A stretch of DNA of 64,000 nt from Phaffia rhodozyma (taxonomy: Eukaryota > Basidiomycota > Tremellomycetes > Cystofilobasidiales > Mrakiaceae): NCBI GenBank assembly GCA_014706385.1, contig JACGZH010000002.1:372001-436000 (forward strand), in the 5' to 3' direction. The translations under genes were made by a program, and so were the position numbers. The notes under the pieces were generated by a model. It was not told where the DNA came from and ran no database searches. It saw only the letters and a list, made by a program, of their open reading frames with translations. Positions 1 through 10,190 of this stretch are shown here, in pieces; position 1 is the first letter of the stretch; each line of letters starts with the position of its first letter.

Positions 1-970
1 GTTTAGAGTGAGTGTGAAGGTCTTTTTTGTCCTCCTCCTTTTGAAGGTTTTTTTTTCTCTTTTTCTTTTTCTTTTTTTTTCTTCTTCTCTGTCTCCTCGC
101 CTCTTTCGACGTCTCTCCTTTCTTCTATTGCCATTGATGAGTAGAGATGTGGAAGAACCCAAGATTGCATCCAGATAAATTGAAAGGCCGAAGGCTGATC
201 GTTTCCATCGTTCTTTTTCTTGTTCTTTCTTCTCTCTCTTGCTCGGCCCGTGACGGTTCCTTGTTTTTTTCCTCACTTTCCGTTGGGACCATCGTCATCG
301 TCATCGCCTTCTCGCCTTCCCCATCGTTCTCCTTGCCTCGTTCTCTCCCTCATCCTCAGGTGGTCCCAAGTCAGAGGCGAACCACCCTAACAGGACTGAA
401 ACAACACCTTGAAACTACCTTTTGTGATCAGCGTCTAGTTTAGTCGTACACCTCGTAAGTATCACTCTTTTCCCACTCCTTTCTCTTTCTCTTTCTCTCT
501 CTCTCTCCACTCCTTTCTGGCTAATCCGAACCTTGCTCTCGATCCGTTCGGAACTGAACCTTGCTCGCTTGTCTATCCTTTCTTCTCAATCCTTCACTGC
601 TCCAGTCAACTCCTCCCTGTGTCTTCCTCCCTCTCCCTCTCCTCCTTCCTCCTTTCTTAGGTTTCTGTTTCCGTGGCCCCTCGTTTCCCTCCAGAAACCC
701 ACCGTTCATCCCCCCTTCTTTGCTTCTTCCGGTGAGAAGAGGCCTCCCCAAACCGATCGAAGACAACTACGCGTAGCCGGGGCGTCCCCCTAGCAACGCC
801 TGCTGAGGTCAACTTTACAACAAGAAAACCAACGAAACTCCACAAGCTCGAACGTTCTCACTCGTAAACCACACATTCAAAAAGCCAATCCAGGCCCCCT
901 TCTCGTCATCCACAGGCAGACTTTTTCTTCAACCGATCGTTTCCATCCAATTCTCACATCTCTCCAACGG
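1..970 (+). promoter_or_regulatory. Long pyrimidine-rich leader/promoter of ornithine decarboxylase
   Basis: This stretch precedes the ornithine decarboxylase start. It is strongly C/T-rich on the + strand, as in promoters and 5' leaders elsewhere in the window. Two upstream start codons are visible: one at 137 opens a 13-codon frame, and one at 147 opens a 98-codon frame ending at 443. A GTAAGT at 455-460 looks like a 5' splice donor, so part of the region may be a leader intron; a candidate acceptor lies near 915. Ornithine decarboxylase mRNAs in other eukaryotes have long, translationally regulated leaders (established knowledge). Whether these upstream frames are in the mature mRNA cannot be decided from sequence. 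Confidence 0.45.
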
Positions 971-3002
971 ATGATCAACTCCCCAGCTACCACCTCATTC
1001 AACGACGTCCATACCAAACATACACTCACAAACATGGCCGCTTCTGCTCTAGTCTTGCCTCCGTTCGAGACCGTGTCCAATCTTTCAGACCAATGTGACA
1101 TGCCAACTCCGTCGTACTTGCCGACCCCTCCCTCGTTCGCTTGCTCTCCCAACCCCCAAGTAAAGGCTCTGCCTAGGGTGGACATCCCTTTCGTTCACCA
1201 AGGATCGACCGAAAAAGTCATGCAGGCTAGGATCACCGAGCTCACCAACGCAATGGAAGACGAGGATGCATTCTTCGTCAGCGATCTCGGTGAAGTCTAT
1301 AAAGCCTTGATGAGCTGGCGGAGATGCCTGACGAGGGTCGAGCCTTTCTATGGTATGTTCCTTTCCTCCTTTCTATTCTATAAAGTCGAAATGTTTTTCC
1401 AACCTCTTTCTTTCTCCTCTCTCCCAAAATAAAAAATAAAAAATTACACGCACATATATAGCCGTCAAATGCAACCCAGATCCTGCCGTCCTTCACTTGC
1501 TTTCTCTCTGTGGCACCGGCTTCGATTGTGCGTCCCAGGCGGAGATCATGAGCGTACTTTCCCTTCCGGTCCCGGCTTCGCCCAGTAAGATCATCTTTGC
1601 GAACCCATGCAAGCCGACGTCGTTCATCCGTGCCGCCCGATCGTTCGGGGTTGACATGATGACGTTCGATAATGCGGATGAGCTTCTCAAGATCTCGAAG
1701 CTCTACCCTACCGCAAAGCTGGTGCTCCGGTTGTTGACCGACGACTCCAAGTCTCTCTGCAGATTGGGCCTCAAGTTCGGAGCGCCAGTGGAGACCTGCG
1801 AGGGTTTGCTCGAGCTTGCCTCTCGTCTCGGTCTAGACGTCATCGGTGTTTCTTTCCATGTCGGTTCCGGTTGCAAGGACCCTCAGATGTTTGAGGACGC
1901 CTGTGAACGAGCTCGAAGAGTGTTTGACCTAGGTGTCCAGTTCGGATACCGATTCGGTCTACTCGACATTGGCGGTGGATTCGAAAAGGAATACTTTGAA
2001 ACGGCAGCCAGTGTTCTTAACCGGGCTCTGGATAGGTTCTTCCCGGTAGAGTCCGGGGTGAGGATCATCGGTGAGCCCGGTAGGTTCCTTGTCTCCACCG
2101 CTTTTGTCTTGGCGACGAACGTGGTGGCCAGACGATCGGCCCGGACCACCTACGCCGGTGTGCTCGAGGAGGATGCGTTGATGAACAGCCTCAGTGGCGG
2201 TGGTGGTGCTGCCGCTGCCGAAGGGGCAGGCGCCACTACGCCCACTTCCGAAGGAGACGAGGCAGGAGACATGATGACCAGCTCGATCTTCTCTCTCGAC
2301 GGTTCGTTGGAAGGCAGCAAGCATCTTGGCGACGTAGGCGATGACGAGCAGACCCCGAAGGTCATGTGTATGTCCGATATCCTTTTATGCTTGAAACGTT
2401 CTTGCCTTTACTGGGCTTTCTCTTTGGAAACAATGTGCTCACCTCCTCCTCTTCATGCGACGTTCTTTCAAATAGACTACATCAACGATGGTGTTTACGG
2501 CTCGTTCAACTGCATCATGTTTGATCACCAGATAGTTCATCCGTTCCCTCTTACGCTTCGTGCGGGAACTGTCACCTGCCCGTTCCCTCGATCGTTCCCT
2601 CCGAACATCTCTCTCGAGGAAGATCTGACGGTCCAGATGGGTTACCAAAGAGTACCGGGCGGAACAGAGATGGCCTCCGTCTGGGGACCTACCTGTGATT
2701 CGATCGATTGTGTCCGAAACATGGTCGTCCTGCCCAGGTCGTTGGAGGTCGGCGATTGGTTAGGATGGGGAGAGATGGGTGCTTACACGTGCTGTGCGGC
2801 CAGCACCTTCAACGGGTTCGTGCATGCTTCTCTTTCTCTCGCCGGCTCATTTGACTCGGAGGCTTACCTCCTTTTGTTTTTCGTTCGCATTGATCGTCAT
2901 TGTAGGTTCAAGAAGTCAACTGTGTTGTACACTAGCGGAGGGGATGCGGTTGCCGCACTCGAAGTAAACAGGATCCTCGCTTCGTGCTCTCTCTCTACCT
3001 GA
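971..3002 (+). CDS. SPE1: Ornithine decarboxylase (polyamine synthesis)
   Basis: PLP-dependent enzyme converting ornithine to putrescine, the first committed step of polyamine synthesis in the cytosol. Exons: 971-1352, 1462-2367, 2476-2815, 2906-3002 (574 aa); introns start GTATGT, GTATGT and GTTCGT and all phases match. Family landmarks in order: FYAVKCN with the PLP lysine at the exon 1/2 junction, HVGSGC, DIGGGF, GEPGRF, then YYINDGVYGSFNC across intron 2, and GPTCDSID with the active-site cysteine near the C-terminus. Roughly residues 356-426 form a glycine/alanine/acidic insertion between the barrel and the C-terminal sheet domain, longer than in animal enzymes. The start at 971 is the first in-frame ATG of the open frame; 1034 is an alternative. 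It converges with the S18 gene. Confidence 0.95.
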
Positions 3003-3488
3003 TCCCTTCTCCTCTTGTTTATAGTCTTCCTTCGTCTTTCTTATTCCTCCTTTCTTTTCTTGCTCTCTTGCCACTTTTCCTTTTTGCTTTCACCCTCTAC
3101 CTTTTATCTCTCTCACTGCATTCGTTCACTTTTTTATTTTATTTCTTTTCCTTATTTCCCTATCGGAACATGTTAATCCTTCAATTTCTTTTTTCTTTTT
3201 TCCTCTTTCTCTGTCTCTCGTTTGCTTCTTTTCTTTACCCTTCCATGTTTCAATAACCCTCCTCTTATTCATATAAAAATGTAAGAAAAAAAATTCATTC
3301 GTGATAATCAACAAGAGGGCCAGACGAGACAAGAAAGAGAAGGACGGAAGACTTGAGAACAGGGGTTGGGACTCGATCTAGGTCTCTCCGCAAACCCAAC
3401 GAAAAGTTTTTTTTCTCGTTCCTTTTCTCCTTCGCTGGGATTTCGTTCATGTATCGTTTGTACAAGCCAAGAACATATCACGACCAGA

Positions 3489-3520
<32 letters not shown>

Positions 3521-4581
3521 ACCAGTACCGTCCGGAGGTTGATACAGAAGGGCGATTCCGTCATTTAAAGAAAAAGAAGAAACACTCATTGTCATTCTCT
3601 TTTTTTTCTTTCTTTTTTTTACTTTTTTTTTCTTCTTCGTCTTTCCCCTTCCGACTGACCTATATCGGATACATCTGCACACGGCCGGTCTTCCATGGAA
3701 GACGTTGTGTACGATCGTACACATAGAAACCCATTACTTTTTTCTTCTTTCCTTCTGAGATCCTCTCGGCCGTTCGTAGGAAGCAAACGAATACCAGTCC
3801 TTTTGTGTATCTTTCCTCACGTGCTCGTTCTTGAACGAGAGAAGGACTGCCTTGACTGTACACTCAATCTTGTTCTGTATAGTGTCGTTGTTGTCGTTGT
3901 TGTCGTTGTTGTTGTCGTTGTTGTTGCTGCTGCTCTTTTAATACCTATGGTCGTATCGTCATCACGACCATCATCCCTCAAAGAGATCCGCTGATTACTA
4001 TCGACGATGACATATAGATGATCATGTCTCCTCCATCCGTTATCTTCTTCTCTTACCTTTCACCGGAGGGACTCATCGAAGGAAAGAAAGAACAAAGAAT
4101 ATCTAGCTGGCTTGAGACAACACATTGTCCATGAGTCATCCATGGGTAGCCGACCCAGAAGCCTTGAGTGAACGACACGATCAGTAAGCCAGTCCGGTCG
4201 GTCGATCGGAAAGCTTCGTGCCGGGTCATCTTAGTTAGCTCGGAAGGATCGGATAGCCGTCTTTCGAAAGAGATATCAGTCATGGCAACAGACAACAGTC
4301 GCTCACCCAGGTAGGTCAGTCAGTCAGTCAGTCAGAAACACCTCTCTCGTTCTCCTCTGCCCTTGTCTTTTTTTCTCTCTCTTTTTTTCTTTACTCTGTC
4401 TGTGTCATCCATTGTCGCCTCGAGCCCCAAACTTCCTGAATCTCTATCGTGTACTTTGCAGAAAAAGATAACAAAGAAAGGAAAGGAAAATGGTGTGACA
4501 TGCATCGATAGAGTGCCACTCTCGACGGGGGGAGGGAAAAAGAGCAAGGTAGAAGGTTTTTTGGGGGAGATCTTTCCCAAT
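3003..4581. other. Intergenic region between convergent ODC and S18 genes
   Basis: This region of 1.58 kb lies between two convergent 3' ends. It is T/C-rich at the left, with simple repeats: a (GT) run at about 3490-3519, a GTTGTC-type repeat at about 3886-3925 and a CAGT tetranucleotide run at about 4312-4334. Open frames here are low-complexity read-throughs of these tracts. I see no gene. Confidence 0.6.
3490..3519. repeat. (GT)n dinucleotide microsatellite
   Basis: An uninterrupted alternating GT tract of about 15 units lies in the intergenic space after the ornithine decarboxylase gene. Confidence 0.95.
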
Positions 4582-5917
4582 TTACTTCTTCTTGGCGGCA
4601 ACGGTCTTTCCACGTCGACCGGTGGTCTTGGTGTGCTGACCCTTGACTCGGAGCTGCCACAAGTGCTATAAGATCGGCGGAAAAGGAGAAAAGGAATGAG
4701 AATCGTTAGGAAAGAGAAGAAAGGGACCCATCGGTAGCAACACTACATAGCAACAAGCCTGAACGTACTCGGAGACCTCGGTGGGATCGGATCTTCTTGA
4801 GTCGCTCGAGATCCTCTCGCATCTTCTGGTCGATACCGTTGGAAACAACGTGCATGTCCTTTCCATCGGTGACATCTCGCTGTCGGTTAACGAACCAAGC
4901 GGGGATCTTGAACTGAGCAGGGTTCTGCATGATGGTGACAATTCGCTCGAGCTCATCAGAGTTGAGCTCTCCGGCTCTAGATTAGGAGTCAATCGGGATT
5001 ATCAACAAAATAGGGGAAAGTGGCAAAGGGTGACGGATTGGGTGGATGGAAGGCAGAGAATTGAGAATCGGAGTGAAAGATTGTGAAATCGGAGAAAAGA
5101 AAGGATAGAAGCGGATTCCGTCAGCAAACATCGTTCTCTCCAACACACGCACACATATCCCCAGGATCTACCCCCTAAATCAGACGATCTAAAACGAACC
5201 GCTTCTTGAGGTCAACATCGGCCTTCTTGCAGACGATGTTGGCGTATCGTCGACCAACTCCCTTGATCTCGGTCAAGGCGTACATGATCTTTCGTCGACC
5301 ATCAACGTTGGTGTTGAGGAGACGAAGAATGTGCTGGAACTGGACGTGGGCCTCGGGAGCGACGAAAGACCTGAAAACAAGACAAAAAATCGCATTCCGA
5401 CACGAAAGATACCATAACGAACAACAGATTTGTTTTTTTTTGTCAGCAGGCTTGTTCTCTGCTAGTCTGCCGTCTTTCTCTGGAGGGATGTGTGTGAAGA
5501 ATGGGTGCCAGAAAAGATGCTGGAAGGAAGGGCTGTCGAGTGGATCTATCGAATCGGTGCTTTTTTACGAGTAGTCCCTTTGAGCCTCGTCACGGTTCAC
5601 TGTCTCCATCCTTGACCGCTGCAGACAAACTTTCCTCCAGTTTTCTCGCTCTAGCTCTTCTCTTGTCCCTCCGTTTCCGACCTGGCGTGCAACTCAACTA
5701 AACCACATGAGCGTGGCGTCCGTGGGAATCGTGGGATTATGTCGTGTGTTTCTCATCCTTTCTTCTCTCTTTCCTTCTAACCCACTCTCTTCCTTCCTTT
5801 TTCTTCGTGAAAAGCACCGGTTTCGAATAGATCCGCTGACGGAGCCTGGAGAGACGAAGAACAAGGAAAGAGAAAGACAGGCAAACAGGACAAAAGTAAC
5901 AGAAACACGACGAACAT
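4582..5917 (-). CDS. RPS18: 40S ribosomal protein S18 (uS13), start codon split by an intron
   Basis: Small-subunit ribosomal protein of the head region, contacting tRNA and the inter-subunit bridge. Exons from the 5' end: 5917-5916, 5370-5200, 4976-4769, 4665-4582 (154 aa). The C-terminus [10 protein letters not shown] followed by a lysine tail, the [16 protein letters not shown] helix-hairpin segment and VTIMQNP identify the family, and the length is normal. The coding exon at 5370 begins with a single G followed by codons for SFVAPEAH. The only nearby sequence I find supplying the missing AT with a good donor is AT|GTTCGT at 5917-5910, which implies a 545-bp intron inside the ATG. Other introns start GTTCGT and GTACGT. 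Confidence is high for the protein and moderate for the first exon. Confidence 0.93.
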
Positions 5918-6068
5918 CTTGACTGCTTGGGGAACAAAAAGCGAAAAACTAGAAAATCCAGCGTGAGAAAATCGACAGATTTTTTCTCCCCCCCGTTGGG
6001 CGTTGATGCTTCGCAAGGGTCGGTCAGGTTGATATTTCATTTATATCACCTTAAGATACTTAGGTAAG

Positions 6069-6525
6069 CTAGCCTAGCAGTGGCACTCTTCCTTCCTCAC
6101 CTGCTTTCTTTGCCTCATCAGCATCCTTGGGCTCGCCGTGTTGAAGGTTGTTTCTCGTGTTCTTGCTGTCGATAGCGTCCGCTGAGGTTGTTTGTGCAAC
6201 GGAGATTGCGCTGGAGTTACATCTGTCATAGTTTTAGATTGTTAAAGCAGAGTTTATCTCATTCACTCCTTCTCTCTTTACATCATCCAAGCCCGTGTTT
6301 GTCTCTCGAGAGAAAGAGGAAGCACGGGTGAACGCTCTGATCCTCGCGAGCTCCAGCTCCTTCTTTATGTCTCTTCCTTTTGTCTCTCGTCTCCTCTTTC
6401 TTCTGTTGCGACCATGGACCAATACTTTGACCGTAAGCGAACGACGTGTGCTGCGCATTCCTTTCCTGTTCCGGAGAGGTGAAACCCATGTTGGTGGGTG
6501 TACAGTCCGTCCTCTTGCCCACCAT
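6069..6525 (-). CDS. Tentative small gene of unknown function
   Basis: I do not recognise this. A frame starting at 6525 (MVGKRTDCTPTNMGFTSPEQ) runs on the minus strand. A separate frame at 6222-6069 encodes a hydrophilic tail ending EEGRVPLLG and TAG. They can be joined by an intron from 6325 to 6223, giving about 117 aa in phase, but the donor GTGCTT lacks the usual G at position 5, so the model is weak. The downstream S18 start lies 150 bp away in the same orientation. It could instead be leader or promoter sequence of S18. Confidence 0.3.
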
Positions 6526-6857
6526 CTACCCAAGGATCTCTGATCACTCCAAGAATCTGCAAACAGAGTAGCGCTCAGACGTAAACCATATGCAAAGCCT
6601 AGCGCAGAGAGATCACTCGCTATCCTACAAGAACAAAGGTTGCCTGGGCTGTGTTGGAAGGGGACGATTTCGGCCGTGGATTAACCCTAACAGGTCGGAG
6701 GGGTGATTAACCAGAGTCGTCAACATAAAGATTTACCTGTGGCTCTTTGGTTCTCTCTTCAAGTAGGATCCTCTCAACATCAATAGTCACCCTGCGTTCT
6801 CTCTTCCGACTCCCCTGTTGTTTAGAGCATATCCACATCTGCATTTACCCGCCCAAC
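6526..6857. other. Divergent intergenic region, tentative gene/LRP1
   Basis: This 332-bp region lies upstream of Lrp1 on the + strand. It has a pyrimidine-rich tract just before the Lrp1 start, and on the minus strand a TTTGCAG that could be a splice acceptor for an untranslated exon. Nothing else was recognised. Confidence 0.4.
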
Positions 6858-8035
6858 ATGCCGTCCTCTTCCGAATACGAGTCTGAGTCTGAAGATGAGA
6901 CAGAGGCTTTGTCGACCACGATCGACGAGCTCGCTTCTTCCCTATCCGCGTTCGACTCCGAGTTTATGAATCCGTTGTTGGCGAGACCGCTCAAGGAGAC
7001 GCTCGCGCAGATGTCGACAGAGATGGATAAGGCCAAGCTTCTGGTCAACATTGTTTATGTCCTTCTCGATTTAATTTGGAGTTTGTCTCTTTTTCTTTGC
7101 TTTACCTTCGACGAACACTTAGAAGGCCCTCAAGATGAAACTCAGACCTGACGAGAATTATCTCCTCTTTTCCACTCGCCTCCCTAACCCAGTCTACCTT
7201 CGTACAAAGGGGATCGACCCGGAGTCTCACCCGGTCATCCCGGAACTCGAGCGGATCAAGTCGTATTTCGCCAAGGTGAAGAACGCGGAGAACCCGGAGA
7301 AACGTTCGTTCTTCTTTGATTGTCGCGTCGTGTGTGGTATCGTGTCGGTTTTGAAAGGATTCATTCGGCTGACTTGCGACGATCCTTGAATCCGAGTGTC
7401 AAACAGGTAGATTCGAGCTTGATAGACAGGCAGCTTCGAGATTCATCAAATCGGCTCTTCAGTCCCAGACACAGGCGCAGCGAGCTTCGTCCTCTTCTGC
7501 CGGACAGGAGCCTATGGAAATCGGGATGCAAACCCGGTTCAACATATTGAAACACCAAGAGGCCGCGCTTCGAGAAAAAGATGGTGACGACGACGACGAT
7601 GACGACGAGGTTAAGGCCGAGAAAGAGGTGGAGAAGGAGGTCGAGATAGAGGTTGTCGGCGGGGACGATAAGAAGGGAGGAAAGAAATCAAAACGACCGA
7701 GAGTCGACGCTTTCGCAGGTCAGTCTCCATTTTCAGTCTTCTTCCCTCTCCTTTCCCGACAGACAGTACATGATCGGGTAGTTTTCTCTTCTTCAAACCA
7801 TTCAGGATACGACGATTCTCCATCTGCACCTGTGGCTAAAGCAACGGCCGTCGACTCTTCCGCATCCACCCCAGCATCAGTATCATCTTCATCATCAACA
7901 ACAACATCATCAAAGAAGTCATCGGCACCAAAGACATCATCATCATCATTAACGAAATCGACACCGACATCGACATCGGCATGCAATTCGTCAGACAAAC
8001 AAGCCTCAAAACGTCGGAAGAAGAACACAACCTGA
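6858..8035 (+). CDS. LRP1: Exosome-associated C1D family protein Lrp1/Rrp47
   Basis: Nuclear RNA-binding cofactor of the exosome exonuclease Rrp6, needed for 3' maturation of rRNA and sn/snoRNA (known for the family). Exons: 6858-7080, 7193-7303, 7407-7718, 7806-8035 (291 aa). Introns begin GTTTGT, GTTCGT and GTCAGT, and all phases agree. The Sas10/C1D core is split by intron 1: LLDLIW joins IYLRTKGIDPESHPV, followed by ELERIKSYFAKV and, after intron 2, the DRQAASRFIKSAL motif. The C-terminal half is an acidic/lysine low-complexity tail, then a serine/threonine-rich stretch and a basic end KRRKKNTT, typical of the RNA-binding tail. An A-rich stretch with AATAAA-like repeats follows the stop at about 8074-8093. 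Confidence 0.9.
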
Positions 8036-8469
8036 GGAGTCTCCAGAATGAACAGAGGAATGAATGACTAAATGAATAAATAAATAAAAAAGACAATAGA
8101 TTCTCCACCTTGTCGTCTGCCTTTTTTTCTTTCTCTTTCTCCTGAATGGATACCATGGAACAGATGTAATCCTCTGTCTCTCTGATTCTTGTCTCTTCTG
8201 ATACCGTCGCTCTGCGTCATCCCTTTCACGGCTTTCCTTGTCTAAAGACCGATATACAATCACATTCTCTCTTCCTTTCCTTGTGAATTGACGATGGGAT
8301 GAACAACCGAGAGAAAGAAAGAATCAAAGAACAGATTATATATATAGATCCTAGTAAGAGCACTGTTCACAATCCACCGATAAGACAGACCGGACCGGTT
8401 CAACAGAAAGACAAGACAGGTGAATTCATCAGCACGATGATTGATTCCGCACACAAGACAATATTCTCT
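8036..8469. other. Convergent intergenic region LRP1/VMA11
   Basis: This 434-bp region lies between two 3' ends. It contains an A-rich AATAAATAAATAAAA stretch at about 8074-8093 that probably serves 3' end formation of Lrp1. No gene is visible. Confidence 0.5.
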
Positions 8470-9604
8470 TTATGAAGACCGACTCCTCACCTTGAACTCT
8501 CCCACAGCGGTGTTGAGCAGAAGCGAGACGATCAAACCGTAAAGACCTATAACCTCGCTGTAGGATGCAAGAGAGAGACAAAGAACGGGCCCCAACGCAG
8601 AAAGGAACGACATATCTGGCCAGATCAGAACTCTGTCCTAGAATATCACAGAGAGAGCGGGGTGGACAGAAACGAGAGGGAAACGTACGCGAAAATGAGG
8701 ATGAGGACCATGGTGACGAATACTTTGGACTCATAGACATATGTTCGGACACACTAAGATCAAAACGATCAAAGCTCAGCTTCGTGCTCTTTCTCTCCGA
8801 AAAAAGAGAAAGAAAGAAAAGGACACCATTACGCACGGCATCTCCTACGATTCCGATCGCGTATCCAGCCGCGAGCCCCGTCATTCCACACGCCAGACCA
8901 GCCGCGAGATGGACAAAGCCTGCAAAGAGAGAATACCCGGTGTTTGGAGCAAGAGTTCCTGCGATCAATACGGACACCACCAAGCCATAAACGGCGATGA
9001 TCCCGGACATGACGACTGAAGGGAGAGCGAAATGAGAGAGAGGGCTCAAGAGTGATCAGGAAAAGGTTGAAGAGGGCAGAGATTGAGACAGGCTCCTTTT
9101 AACATAAGGACAAACCTGGAATAAGACTCTTCATGATGAGGTCCGGTCGAAACGTTCCCAGACCAGCGATTCCAATTCCACTCTTGGATGTTCCGTAGGC
9201 AGCTCCAACGGCTGAAGAATAAGAAGGAGGAAAGACCGAGTGTTGCGTATACAACGAGGAAACACATCAGATACACAAGATCATCGGTGGAGATAAAGCC
9301 AGACCAGACAAAGAAACCCGACGGAGACGTACTGCTAAGTACCATCTGGTAGACAGTAAGGAAGTGTGTTCACCAGAAGACCGTGAGTTTTCAGTAGACG
9401 ATAGTTTTCATTGGAGCAAGCTCAGAAAACATGTAGGAAAGAGTCGCTCCGAGGAAAGAGACTTACCGCACTAGCCACACCACCGAAACCGAGGAAAGGT
9501 GCGTAAGGAGGACAAAGCCTGTATAGAAAGAACGACACAGCGGAACGTTAGCCACACACATATGATAAACTGCCTGGAAAAAATAGATTCAGAACGAACG
9601 ACAT
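8470..9604 (-). CDS. VMA11: V-ATPase membrane proteolipid subunit c or c'
   Basis: Rotor-ring subunit of the vacuolar H+-ATPase, four membrane spans in vacuole/endosome membranes. Exons from the 5' end: 9604-9600, 9518-9467, 9345-9333, 9211-9116, 9015-8837, 8753-8689, 8557-8470 (165 aa, normal length). The first coding exon is only ATGTC and the third is 13 nt. Order of motifs: [47 protein letters not shown], and in the last span LILIFAEVIGLYG with the proton-carrying glutamate. GIGIAG with [13 protein letters not shown] resembles yeast Vma11 (c') more than Vma3, but the c/c' split is an inference. The C-terminus continues past the usual end with FKVRSRSS. It is transcribed divergently from the Ptc7-type phosphatase gene. 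Confidence 0.9.
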
Positions 9605-10190
9605 GGCTGTAAGAAAGCGATAAGAAAGATCGGGTTAGTGGATGGCAGAGTAAGAGATGTGAGCGGAAAGGGAACGAAGGAAGAAAGAGATGTGAGTGTG
9701 CCTAGTTGTATTAGAAAAGTTTTCTAATCAAACACTACAGATGTATCCTAATGAATGCTGACGGTCGATTGATTAGAAACCCGGCCTAATAGGCGACTAT
9801 AGAACTTTTGTAGTCCCATCACTGAGACCCTTGTCAGCTGGAGACACATCGTCAGCTGGAAGATGTTCCCATCCACCAGTGCTTGGCTCCCGTTGAACAG
9901 CTCAGACAGCATGTCAAAGAGAACATGCTGATGTGTACACACGATGAATATCATCTACAGGGATACAGAAAAAGGGTGCATATACCCATCAGAATACAAG
10001 AGAGACATCCGAAAAGAAACTATAAAGAAAATAAATCTCCCGTTTTCGGCCACTTTGCTCTCTGTCTACTTTCCATCGTTTCGGACAACGGTCGATCATC
10101 GTGAGCCCTCAACCCTCAACCTTCAACCACCACCATCATCATCGACGACGACGACGACGACGACGGAAGGACCTCAAGCATTCACCACCG
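9605..10190. promoter_or_regulatory. Shared divergent promoter VMA11/PTC7 with a perfect palindrome
   Basis: This 586-bp region lies between divergent starts. It contains the perfect inverted repeat at 9710-9728. A GAC/CATCAT-rich tract at about 10130-10165 precedes the phosphatase start. No coding sequence is recognised. Confidence 0.5.
9710..9728. promoter_or_regulatory. 19-bp perfect palindrome in a divergent promoter
   Basis: The sequence ATTAGAAAAGTTTTCTAAT has two perfect 9-nt arms around one base. It holds facing GAA/TTC units reminiscent of heat-shock elements. A binding role is inference. Confidence 0.4.

Noticed and set aside
8565..8990. Plus-strand frame of 141 codons
   Set aside because: Antisense shadow of the V-ATPase proteolipid exons and introns.
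10101..10190. N-terminal extension of the Ptc7 copy A frame with a His/Arg run
   Set aside because: The frame opens only at GTG; the first ATG is 10191 and begins a sensible presequence. The His/Arg run comes from a CAC/CGA repeat in the leader.
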